From Gordonia mangrovi (GTDB lineage: Bacteria > Actinomycetota > Actinomycetes > Mycobacteriales > Mycobacteriaceae): a stretch of 64,000 nt of DNA. The notes under the pieces are model-generated. The model ran no database searches. It saw only the letters and a list, made by a program, of their open reading frames with translations, and had not been told where the DNA came from. Within the stretch, counting starts at the first letter, position 1. Every line of letters starts with the position of its first letter. Shown one piece after another: positions 1 through 8,825 of the stretch. A program made the position numbers and the translations under genes. The DNA lies in assembly GCF_024734075.1 (NCBI RefSeq), contig NZ_CP102850.1, positions 1,364,001 through 1,428,000 on the forward strand. Reading direction: 5' to 3'.

Positions 1-411
1 GGACTGAAGGCCGGCAAGCTGTACGGGTCGCGGATCGGGTCCGGGGTGGATGCCGGGCGCGTCTACTTCCCACCGAAGGCGGTCAGCCCGTCCGACGGTT
101 CGGCCGCGGTGGAGCGAGTCGAGTTGGCCGACACCGGGATCGTGACCACGTTCTGCATCGTCAACGTGCCCTTCCAGGGTCAGCGGATCAAGCCACCGTA
201 CGTGGCCGCCTACGTGCTCCTCGACGGCACCGACATTCCGTTCCTGCACCTGATCCTCGACTGCGAGGCCTCGGACGTACGCATGGGCATGCGCGTTCAG
301 GCCGTCTGGCAGCCCGAGGAGGAGCGAGAACTGTCCATGGGCAGCATCAGCCACTTCCGTCCGACCGGTGAACCCGACGCCGACTACGAGTCCTATCGCG
401 AGTTCCTGTGA
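1..411 (+). CDS. Zn-ribbon/OB-fold (DUF35) protein, 5' end outside window
   Basis: The reading frame is open from base 1, so the start lies upstream; only the C-terminal 136 residues are visible. They resemble the OB-fold half of DUF35 proteins, with the hydrophobic run VAAYVLLDGTDIPFLHLIL and the tail SISHFRPTGEPD. The Zn-ribbon cysteines expected in the N-terminal half would be outside the window. DUF35 proteins of steroid clusters pair with thiolase-like Ltp proteins; ChsH2 with the retro-aldolase Ltp2 is the known example. Here the gene lies 46 bases before two Ltp genes, matching the Rv3521-Rv3522-Rv3523 order of M. tuberculosis. Partnership with Ltp4 or Ltp3 is inferred. Confidence 0.75.
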   Translation, partial: GLKAGKLYGSRIGSGVDAGRVYFPPKAVSPSDGSAAVERVELADTGIVTTFCIVNVPFQGQRIKPPYVAAYVLLDGTDIPFLHLILDCEASDVRMGMRVQAVWQPEEERELSMGSISHFRPTGEPDADYESYREFL

Positions 412-457
412 GTGACAACGACTCTTCGACCGAACACTTCCCTCTAGGAGTTCTCCA

Positions 458-1492
458 GTGACCCTCCCCCGGATCGCGATCGTCGGGTTCGCGCACAGCC
501 CGAACATCGTCGGGACGCACGGCACCACCAACGGCGTCGAGATGCTGATCCCCTGTTTCAGCAAGCTCTATGCCGACCTCGGCATCTCCCGCACCGACAT
601 CGAGTTCTGGTGCAGCGGCTCGTCGGACTACCTTGCCGGTCGAGCATTCTCGTTCATCTCGGCGATCGACTCGATCGGCGCGATGCCGCCGATCCACGAA
701 TCACACGTCGAGATGGACGGCGCCTGGGCGTTGTACGAGGCGTGGGTCAAGATCGCCACCGGCGAGGTCGACCTCGCCCTGGCTTACGGTTTCGGCAAGT
801 CCACCGCAGGCAACATGGATCAGACTCTCGCCCTGCAGCTCGATCCGTACACCGTCGGGCCGCTGTGGCCCGACGCCCGATCACTGGGAGCGTTGCAGGC
901 CCGTGCCGGCCTCGACGCCGGCACCTGGACCGAGGCGGATATGGCCGCCGTCGCCGCCCGCACCTCGGGCTCGTCGGTCGACGACGTGCTCGGCGCCGAC
1001 TACGTGGCAGACCCGTTGCGCGCCCACGACATCGCCCCCTACACCGATGCTGCGGCCGCGGTCATCATCGCCAGTGAGCGCAAGGCCCGCGAACTGGTGG
1101 CCAATCCGGCTTTCGTCACCGGCTGGGATCACCGCATCGACACACCCAACTTCGGCGCTCGGAATCTGACCGTCTCGCCGTCGACGAAGCTGGCCGGCGA
1201 CACCGCCTTCGGCGACCGCAGCCGCGCGGTCGACGTCGCCGAGATCAACGCGTCATTCACCCATCAGGAGCTGATCGTGCGTAACGCACTCGACCTCCCG
1301 GATTCGGTGCGCATCAACCCGTCCGGCGGCTCACTGGCGGGCAACTCGCTGTTCTCCGCCGGACTGCAGCGCGTCGGTTACGCGGCTCACGAGATCCTCA
1401 CCGGCAACGCCGGCACCGCGGTGGCGCATGCGTCGAGCGGCCCACTGCTGCAGCAGAACATGGTGGTCACTCTGGCAGGAGACGAGAACTGA
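458..1492 (+). CDS. ltp4: Thiolase-like lipid-transfer protein Ltp4
   Basis: This 344-residue protein belongs to the SCPx-thiolase-like (Ltp) group, about the length of Rv3522 (Ltp4). The GTG start follows a TAGGAG ribosome site at 446-450. Thiolase-fold landmarks are EINASFTHQE near residue 263 and the C-terminal glycine-rich NPSGGSLAGNS. The WCSGSSDY segment near residue 50 is not the classical thiolase nucleophile loop, which fits Ltp proteins acting as aldolases or non-canonical thiolases in side-chain removal. The stop overlaps the ltp3 start by one base (TGATG), implying translational coupling. The exact substrate, a steroid side-chain CoA ester, is inferred from context. Confidence 0.8.
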   Translation: MTLPRIAIVGFAHSPNIVGTHGTTNGVEMLIPCFSKLYADLGISRTDIEFWCSGSSDYLAGRAFSFISAIDSIGAMPPIHESHVEMDGAWALYEAWVKIATGEVDLALAYGFGKSTAGNMDQTLALQLDPYTVGPLWPDARSLGALQARAGLDAGTWTEADMAAVAARTSGSSVDDVLGADYVADPLRAHDIAPYTDAAAAVIIASERKARELVANPAFVTGWDHRIDTPNFGARNLTVSPSTKLAGDTAFGDRSRAVDVAEINASFTHQELIVRNALDLPDSVRINPSGGSLAGNSLFSAGLQRVGYAAHEILTGNAGTAVAHASSGPLLQQNMVVTLAGDEN

Positions 1493-2670
1493 TGGCCCAC
1501 AACAATCGCGCAGCAGTCCTGGGCACCGGCCAGACCAAGTACGTCGCCAAGCGTCACGACGTCACGATGGCCGGCATGTGCCGGGAGGCCATCGACGCCG
1601 CCCTGGCCGACGCCCAGGTGTCCATCGACGATGTCGACGCCATCGTGATCGGCAAAGCGCCCGACCTGTTCGAGGGGTCGATGATGCCCGAACTGGCGAT
1701 GGCCGAGGCACTCGGCGCCGTCGGCAAGCGAATGATTCGGGTGCACACGGCCGGGTCTGTGGGCGGATCGACGGCCAACGTGGCCGCATCGCTCGTGTTC
1801 GCCGGGGTGCACAAGCGTGTCCTTGCCGTTGCCTGGGAGAAGCAGTCCGAGTCGAATGCCATGTGGGCGTTGTCGATCCCCGTTCCATTCACCAAACCGG
1901 TCGGCGCTGGTGCCGGCGGGTTCTTCGCCCCGCACGTGCGTGCCTACATCCGCCAATCGGGCGCCCCCGAACACATCGGCGCGATGGTCGCCGCCAAGGA
2001 CCGCCGTAACGGTTCACTCAATCCGCTGGCCCATCTGCAGCAGTCGGATCTCACCGTCGAGAAGGTGATGAGCAGCCAGATGCTGTGGGACCCGATCCGC
2101 TACGACGAGACGTGCCCGTCGTCGGATGGGGCGTGCGCGGTGGTGATCGGCGCCGAGGACGTGGCCGATGCCGCCGTCGCGGGCGGCAACCCGGTGGCAT
2201 GGATTCATGCCACGGCGATGCGCACCGAACCCCTCGCGTTCGCCCACCGTAACGTGGTGAACCCGCAGGCCAGCCGCGACGCTGCTGCCGCCCTCTGGAA
2301 AGCCGGCGGCATCGACAATCCGATCGAGGAGATCGACGCCGCCGAGGTGTACGTGCCGTTCTCGTGGTTCGAACCGATGTGGCTGGAGAGCCTCGGATTC
2401 GCTGCCGAAGGTGAAGGCTGGAAACTCACCGAGGCCGGCGAAACCGAGATCGGTGGCCGCATCCCGCTCAACGCCTCCGGCGGCGTGCTGTCGTCCAATC
2501 CGATCGGCGCATCCGGCATGATCCGCTTCGCCGAGGCCGCAATCCAGGTGATGGGCAAAGCCGGCGCACATCAGGTCCCCGACGCCCGCAAGGCCCTCGG
2601 CCACGCCTACGGCGGTGGCTCGCAGTACTTCTCGATGTGGCTGGTCGGGGCCTCCAAGCCCACCCACTAG
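1492..2670 (+). CDS. ltp3: Thiolase-like lipid-transfer protein Ltp3
   Basis: This 392-residue SCPx-type thiolase homologue matches Rv3523 (Ltp3) in length and position. Visible features are the N-terminal AAVLGTGQTKY strand, the HTAGSVGGSTAN active-site region near residue 85, and the C-terminal NASGGVLSSNPIGASGM and GHAYGGGSQYF loops. It is coupled to ltp4 by a one-base overlap and ends the plus-strand run; a long perfect hairpin follows 42 bases later. Like other Ltp proteins it probably handles CoA esters of a steroid side chain, either thiolytically or by retro-aldol cleavage. Which reaction it performs cannot be read from the sequence. Confidence 0.8.
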   Translation: MAHNNRAAVLGTGQTKYVAKRHDVTMAGMCREAIDAALADAQVSIDDVDAIVIGKAPDLFEGSMMPELAMAEALGAVGKRMIRVHTAGSVGGSTANVAASLVFAGVHKRVLAVAWEKQSESNAMWALSIPVPFTKPVGAGAGGFFAPHVRAYIRQSGAPEHIGAMVAAKDRRNGSLNPLAHLQQSDLTVEKVMSSQMLWDPIRYDETCPSSDGACAVVIGAEDVADAAVAGGNPVAWIHATAMRTEPLAFAHRNVVNPQASRDAAAALWKAGGIDNPIEEIDAAEVYVPFSWFEPMWLESLGFAAEGEGWKLTEAGETEIGGRIPLNASGGVLSSNPIGASGMIRFAEAAIQVMGKAGAHQVPDARKALGHAYGGGSQYFSMWLVGASKPTH

Positions 2671-2711
2671 CCCGGGGGCGTCACCTCCCTTCCCAACGTC
2701 CCCACACGGAG

Positions 2712-2820
2712 GCCGACAGAACCCAGAATTTCGCCGAGAGAACCCTCTCTTTCGCCGACAGCATCAAGCCGTCGGCGAGTAGAGGAGGGTTCTCTCGGCG
2801 AAATTCTGGGTTCTGTCGGC
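2712..2820. repeat. Long perfect hairpin between convergent genes (copy A)
   Basis: Two 36-base arms (2712-2747 and 2785-2820) are exact reverse complements around a 37-base loop. The loop holds a second stem (CGCCGAC at 2753-2759 with GTCGGCG at 2771-2777). An outer 8-base pair, CGGAGGCC (2707-2714) with GGCCTCCG (2834-2841), brackets the structure. The arm motifs (CCGACAGAACCC, CGAGAGAACCC) recur in the hairpin at 58518-58623, so this is a repeat family and not a one-off terminator. It sits between the convergent ltp3 and NTF2-like genes and could end transcription from both sides. Confidence 0.9.
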
Positions 2821-2870
2821 GCGAAAGGTGGCCGGCCTCCGCGCTGGGCACGCGGAGCTGCAAGGTCGGG

Positions 2871-3323
2871 TTAGACAGGCCTGACCGACGCGATCGTTTT
2901 CTCGACCTCCCAGAACGCGCGCAGCGCGCTCATCTTCCCGTTGGCGTCGGCGCGATAGGTGAACACGCCGTGCGCCTCGGACACATGCCCGGCGATGTGG
3001 GTGACGATCTTGCCGACGTAGGCGACCTCGTTGCCGCAGATGATCTCGTCGTCGAAGACGAATTCGATGCTCTCGGTGGTGGCGATCGACTTGTCCCAGA
3101 ACTCTGCGATCTGTTCGTGCCCGTGGAATCCCTTGCCTTCCGGGTCGAACATCGAGGGCCCCACCGGATCCTCCACCGATCCCTCGGCGGCGAAGTTCTC
3201 CACCCACGCCTGCTTGTCGCGCGCGGCGACGAACTCGCGGGACCGGCGTCCCGCCACCACCGCGGGATGATTCTCCCGGTCGATGTTCAGGTAGGCCGGC
3301 GTCTCCTTTTCCTGCGTGGTCAT
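2871..3323 (-). CDS. NTF2/SnoaL-like (ketosteroid-isomerase fold) protein
   Basis: This 150-residue protein has the look of the NTF2-like/SnoaL family: SREFVAARDKQAWVENFAAE, a GHEQIAEFWDKSI helix, then beta strands carrying HIAGHVSEAHGVFTYR. It starts 10 bases after the end of the P450 gene on the same strand, so the two are probably co-transcribed from the KstR-box promoter region. Family members isomerise or hydrate steroid-like ligands, or only bind them. A role next to the P450 in handling a sterol enone is plausible but unproven. No signal peptide or membrane segment is present. Confidence 0.7.
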   Translation of the reverse strand: MTTQEKETPAYLNIDRENHPAVVAGRRSREFVAARDKQAWVENFAAEGSVEDPVGPSMFDPEGKGFHGHEQIAEFWDKSIATTESIEFVFDDEIICGNEVAYVGKIVTHIAGHVSEAHGVFTYRADANGKMSALRAFWEVEKTIASVRPV

Positions 3324-3333
3324 TTCGGCCCGG

Positions 3334-4623
3334 TCATTTCGTGCCGTAGTCGACCTGGAGTTCTTTCACACCGTTGATCCAGCCATGGCGCAGCCGGCGC
3401 GGCGACTCGAGTTTGCTGATGTCGGGCACCAAGTCGGCGATGGCGTTGAACATCAGGTTGATCTCCATGCGGGCCAGGTTGGCGCCGACGCAGAAGTGCG
3501 CACCGTTGCCGCCGAACCCGACATGCGGGTTGGGATCGCGCAGGATGTTGAAGTCGAACGGCTTGTCGAAGACGTCCTCGTCGTAGTTGGCCGAGCCATA
3601 GAACAGCCCGACGCGCTCCCCCTCGGCGACGTCGACTCCACCGATCTGCGTGTCGCGCTTGGCAGTCCGCTGGAAGCAGTTGACCGGTGTCGCCCATCTG
3701 ACGATCTCGTCGACCGCGGTCGCGGGCCGTTCTCTCTTGAACAGCTCCCACTGATCCGGGTGGTCGAGGAAGGCGTTCATGCCGTGGCTGATGGCGTTGC
3801 GTGTGGTCTCGTTGCCCGCGACGGTCAGCAGGATGAAGAAGAACCCGAACTCGGTCTCGTCGAGGGACTGACCATCGATGTCGGCGTTCACCAAGGTCGA
3901 GACGATGTCGTCGACCGGGTTCTTCCGCCGCGCCTCGGCCATCGTGTAGCCGTATCCCAGGATCTCCGCGGACGCCATCTCCGGGTCCTCACCGAACTCC
4001 GGGTCGTCGTAGTTCATCATGTTGTTCGACCAGTCGAACAACTTGCCGCGGTCCTCTTCGGGCACACCGAGCAGGTCGGCGATGGCCAGCAGCGGCAGGT
4101 CGACGGCGACATCATGGACGAAGTCGCCGGTCCCCTTCTCGGCGGCCTTGCTCACGATCGTGCGCGCGGCGTTGTCGAGCTTCTCCTCCAGCGAATGCAC
4201 CGCGCGCGGCGTGAAGGCCTTGGAGACCAGCTTGCGCAGCCGGGTGTGGTCGGGCGGATCGTGGTTGATCAACAGCGCCTTGGTGACGTCGAGCTGATCC
4301 TGGGTCATCTCGTCGTCGAAGCGCATGATGACGCCGTTGGTGGCGGTCGACCAGTCGTCGTTGTTCTTCGAGATCTCGCGGATGTGGGCGTGCTTGGACA
4401 CCACCCAGTACCCGCCGTCGTGAAAACCGCCGCCCTTCCCCGGCAGCTGGGCGTTCCACCAGACGGGAGCCGTTCTGCGGAGCTGGGCGAACTCCTCCAC
4501 CGGAATGCCCTTCTCGAGCAGTTCCGGGTTCGTGAAGTCCCAGCCCTCCTGCTCCATGAACGGATAACCGGCCGTAGCGCCCCCCGAATCGGCGCCGGTC
4601 GTCGCACCCTGTGCCTGGGTCAC
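3334..4623 (-). CDS. cyp125: Cytochrome P450, CYP125 type (steroid C26/27 hydroxylase)
   Basis: The 429-residue P450 is close to the 433 residues of Rv3545c (CYP125), which hydroxylates the terminal side-chain methyl of cholest-4-en-3-one. The oxygen-binding I-helix reads AGNETTRNAI, with Asn in place of the usual Asp. The ExxR pair is in DEIVRWATP, and the haem loop is FGGNGAHFCVGANLAR with the thiolate Cys. The GTG start at 4623 is preceded by a GAGGTGG ribosome site. The gene is divergent from fadA5, as in M. tuberculosis. Exact KstR boxes lie 25 and 81 bases upstream. A close paralogue sits at 7497-8741. Confidence 0.85.
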   Translation of the reverse strand: MTQAQGATTGADSGGATAGYPFMEQEGWDFTNPELLEKGIPVEEFAQLRRTAPVWWNAQLPGKGGGFHDGGYWVVSKHAHIREISKNNDDWSTATNGVIMRFDDEMTQDQLDVTKALLINHDPPDHTRLRKLVSKAFTPRAVHSLEEKLDNAARTIVSKAAEKGTGDFVHDVAVDLPLLAIADLLGVPEEDRGKLFDWSNNMMNYDDPEFGEDPEMASAEILGYGYTMAEARRKNPVDDIVSTLVNADIDGQSLDETEFGFFFILLTVAGNETTRNAISHGMNAFLDHPDQWELFKRERPATAVDEIVRWATPVNCFQRTAKRDTQIGGVDVAEGERVGLFYGSANYDEDVFDKPFDFNILRDPNPHVGFGGNGAHFCVGANLARMEINLMFNAIADLVPDISKLESPRRLRHGWINGVKELQVDYGTK

Positions 4624-4647
4624 GTCACACCACCTCGCTCTGAGATT

Positions 4648-4661
4648 TAGAACCTGTTTCA
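4648..4661. promoter_or_regulatory. KstR operator, exact match
   Basis: TAGAACCTGTTTCA fits the published KstR consensus TNNAACNNGTTNNA at every fixed position. It lies 25 bases upstream of the cyp125 start, so it can overlap that promoter. KstR is the TetR-family repressor of side-chain and A/B-ring steroid genes; no kstR gene is visible in this window. Confidence 0.75.
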
Positions 4662-4703
4662 GTCTCATTAGAGCACATTGTGATGCGGATGACAGTTCCG
4701 GAT

Positions 4704-4717
4704 TGAAACTTGTTCTA
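4704..4717. promoter_or_regulatory. KstR operator, exact match
   Basis: TGAAACTTGTTCTA matches all fixed positions of the KstR consensus. It lies in the 330-base gap between divergent cyp125 and fadA5, 43 bases from the first exact box, so both genes could be controlled from it. Confidence 0.75.
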
Positions 4718-4743
4718 GTTTTGCCGGGCGGCCGAGTCCATGA

Positions 4744-6605
<1,862 letters not shown>

Positions 6606-6640
6606 CCGAAGGGCGCGGCCGGCGATCAGATGGCCACCAC

Positions 6641-7246
6641 TCAACCACCGGTCGGCATCGCCCGCACCGCCGCACCGGCCCACGCGTCCAGGAAGCGACG
6701 CATGTCGTCGCCGTCACGGTCGCTCGGGTCGAGCACCATGGATTGCAGTGTGCGCAGCAGGATCTCGATGAGGGTTCCGAGATCGTCGTCGGTGTAGCCG
6801 CACGCCGTCCAGTCGACGTCCATCCGGTCGATGATCGAGCGCGCGAAGGTCCGGCCGAGCTCGGAGGTGAACTCACCGACGACGGGCGCGCTCACCCGGT
6901 CGGCACGGAGCAACAGACCGACGTAGTCGTCGTCGCGGAGCTCGTCGCGAACCGCTACCAGGCCCTCGACCACCGCCACATCGGGCTGCTCGATACCGCG
7001 CAGCCGCACCGCGATCCGTTCGAGCAGCGCATCGACGGCCTGTACCGCGGTCGCGGCGAGCAATTCGTCGATGCCCGCGTAGTACCGGTAGACGGTCTGC
7101 CGGGTGACACCGAGTTCGCGCGCGACATCGGCAAGGCCCGTCGACGTGCCGCGCCGGTCGATCGTGGTTCGGGTGGCCTCGAGAATCCGTGCCCGCGCCT
7201 CGTCGTCGTTGACCGGGACCCGACCACCCCACCCGTGGGTACGCAT
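6641..7246 (-). CDS. TetR-family transcriptional regulator
   Basis: A 201-residue TetR-type repressor. The N-terminal helix-turn-helix reads ARILEATRTTIDRRGTSTGL then DVARELGVTRQTVYRYYAGI, followed by a variable alpha-helical ligand domain. The ATG at 7246 places the helix-turn-helix at residues 15-60; the open frame runs further up to 7540 but that part looks non-coding. It is transcribed away from the second P450 gene, with a 27-base inverted repeat (7328-7354) in the shared gap. It is therefore probably the local repressor of the P450 and of itself. The ligand is unknown. It differs clearly from KstR2 at 20119. Confidence 0.82.
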   Translation of the reverse strand: MRTHGWGGRVPVNDDEARARILEATRTTIDRRGTSTGLADVARELGVTRQTVYRYYAGIDELLAATAVQAVDALLERIAVRLRGIEQPDVAVVEGLVAVRDELRDDDYVGLLLRADRVSAPVVGEFTSELGRTFARSIIDRMDVDWTACGYTDDDLGTLIEILLRTLQSMVLDPSDRDGDDMRRFLDAWAGAAVRAMPTGG

Positions 7247-7327
7247 CAACCGCCGCCCACGCCAGCGCACCCGTCCATGGCGGATCAGCCTACCGGCATC
7301 CACAGCCGACCCGCGCGCGGCAATAGA

Positions 7328-7354
7328 CCATACGTGTCGAACACAGGTGTATGG
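7328..7354. promoter_or_regulatory. Inverted repeat, probable TetR operator
   Basis: CCATAC at 7328-7333 pairs with GTATGG at 7349-7354, with further symmetric TGT/ACA bases inside (TGT at 7336-7338, ACA at 7341-7343). It lies between the divergent TetR and P450 genes, 82 bases upstream of the TetR start. This is the normal location for an autoregulated TetR operator. Confidence 0.5.
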
Positions 7355-7419
7355 TGTAGTGACCGGCGACACAGGGAAACGACAAATGCCCCGCGCCGCG
7401 CCACGATGAGGAGGCTGCG

Positions 7420-7500
7420 TTGACCACATCACCCCTTGCCGGACCGTCATCTGACGTAGGACACACCAGCTGCGCCACGGGGAACGCGGGAACGCCATGA
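7420..7500 (+). CDS. Possible 26-codon leader ORF coupled to the P450 gene
   Basis: A TTG start at 7420 has a strong GAGGAGG ribosome site at 7408-7414. It opens a 26-codon frame (beginning TTSPLAGPSSDVGHTSCA) whose TGA overlaps the ATG of the P450 gene (ATGA at 7497-7500). The P450 itself has only a weak ribosome site, so the ORF may deliver ribosomes by coupling. The peptide matches nothing I recognise. It is too short for composition to prove coding. Confidence 0.3.
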   Translation: MTTSPLAGPSSDVGHTSCATGNAGTP

Positions 7501-8741
7501 CGACATCGGCCGAGCAGACCTTCGACGAGATCGATTTCACCGACCCCCTGCTGCTTGAGCGTGGTCTGCCGTTGCGCGAGTTCGCCGAACGACGCGCGAC
7601 GGCCCCGGTCTGGTGGAACCCTCAGGCGATCGGACCGGCGTTCTTCGACGACGAGGGGTTCTGGGTCGTCTCCCGGCATGCCGACATCCGAGCGATCTCC
7701 AAAGACACCGCCACGTGGTCGAACTGGGCCAAGGGTGCGGTCATGCGCATGCCCGAGACATCTACGCGCGAGCAGGTGGAGGCTTCCCGCGCGTTCCTGC
7801 TCAACATGGATCCGCCCGAGCACACGCGGATGCGCAAGATCGTCTCGCGGATGTTCACGCCCCGAGCCGTCGCCACACTCGAGGAATCCCTCGCCCGGCA
7901 CGCCAGGGAGGTGGTCTCGAACGCTGCGCAGACCGGCACCGGCAACTTCGTCGAGGACATCGCGATCCACCTGCCGCTGCGGGCAATCCTCGATCTACTG
8001 GGCGTGCCCGAGAGTGACCACGCGTATCTGTGCGAACTCGCCGACTCGATGGTCAACCCCGACGACCCGGACAGCAAATACGATCCGTTCACCGCCAACG
8101 TCGAGATGCTGAACTACGCCTCTGCGATGGCCGAGGACCGACGCACCACTCCGCGCGACGACATCGTCACCGTGCTGGTACAGGCCGACATCGACGGCCA
8201 TGCGCTGAGCGAGACCGAGTTCGGCCTGTTCGTCATCCTGCTCGTCATCGCCGGAAACGAGACGACCCGAAATGCGATCAGCAACGGCATCAACGCATTT
8301 CTCGACAACCCCGGGCAGTGGGACCTGTATCGACGTGAGCGTCCCGCGACCGCCGTCGACGAGGCCATCCGGTGGGCGACACCGGTGCACTGCTTCCAGC
8401 GCACCGCGACATGTGACACCGAGGTCGGCGGGGTGCCCATCGCCGCGGGCCAGCGTGTCGGATTGTTCTACAGCTCAGCCAATTACGACGAGGAGGTGTT
8501 CGACGACCCGTTCGCCTTCGACATCACCCGCGACCCCAATCCGCACCTGAGCTTCGGCGGCAACGGCGCGCACTTCTGTATCGGCGCCAATCTGGCGCGA
8601 CTCGAGGTGAACACCATGTTCAACACGCTCGCCGACATCGTTCCCGACATGACCAAACTCGCCGAGCCGCAACGTGTTCGCTCGGGTTGGCTCAATGGCG
8701 TCAAGGATCTGCAGGTGTCCTACCGACCGGATGGACGATGA
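7497..8741 (+). CDS. Cytochrome P450, CYP125-like paralogue
   Basis: A 414-residue P450 very similar along its length to the CYP125-type enzyme at 3334-4623 but lacking its N-terminal extension. The I-helix reads AGNETTRNAI, with the same Asn replacement. The ExxR pair is in DEAIRWATP and the haem loop is FGGNGAHFCIGANLAR. It has its own divergent TetR regulator and a different promoter, so it may serve a different sterol or side chain, or a different inducer. It is followed by a convergent CoA-ligase gene. It may be a duplicate or an acquired paralogue; no equivalent stands here in the M. tuberculosis order. Confidence 0.85.
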   Translation: MTTSAEQTFDEIDFTDPLLLERGLPLREFAERRATAPVWWNPQAIGPAFFDDEGFWVVSRHADIRAISKDTATWSNWAKGAVMRMPETSTREQVEASRAFLLNMDPPEHTRMRKIVSRMFTPRAVATLEESLARHAREVVSNAAQTGTGNFVEDIAIHLPLRAILDLLGVPESDHAYLCELADSMVNPDDPDSKYDPFTANVEMLNYASAMAEDRRTTPRDDIVTVLVQADIDGHALSETEFGLFVILLVIAGNETTRNAISNGINAFLDNPGQWDLYRRERPATAVDEAIRWATPVHCFQRTATCDTEVGGVPIAAGQRVGLFYSSANYDEEVFDDPFAFDITRDPNPHLSFGGNGAHFCIGANLARLEVNTMFNTLADIVPDMTKLAEPQRVRSGWLNGVKDLQVSYRPDGR

Positions 8742-8785
8742 TCTCGACACTCCACTCACTCCGTTCGCGGCTACTCGATCACCAG
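8742..8785. repeat. Fragment of dispersed intergenic repeat (GGTCGAGTAGC family)
   Basis: The stretch from TCTCGACAC to GCTACTCGATCACCAG (last 16 bases at 8770-8785) repeats the sequence at about 12409-12446. It is a diverged, reverse-oriented copy of the element at 29099-29141. It fills the gap after the P450 stop. Confidence 0.55.
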
Positions 8786-8789
8786 GTAT

Positions 8790-8820
8790 CCCCCTCAACT
8801 GCTGGTTGAGTGGGACCAGC
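8790..8820. terminator. Hairpins between convergent P450 and CoA-ligase genes
   Basis: CTCAAC (8794-8799) can pair with GTTGAG (8805-8810), with flanking C and G runs. The alternative stem GCTGGT (8801-8806) with ACCAGC (8815-8820) is also possible. The location between two gene ends suggests a bidirectional terminator without a T tract. Confidence 0.4.
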
Positions 8821-8825
8821 AGCAC

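Noticed and set aside
2637-3377. 246-codon plus-strand frame after ltp3
   Set aside because: It overlaps the end of ltp3, crosses the perfect hairpin and is antisense to the NTF2-like gene.
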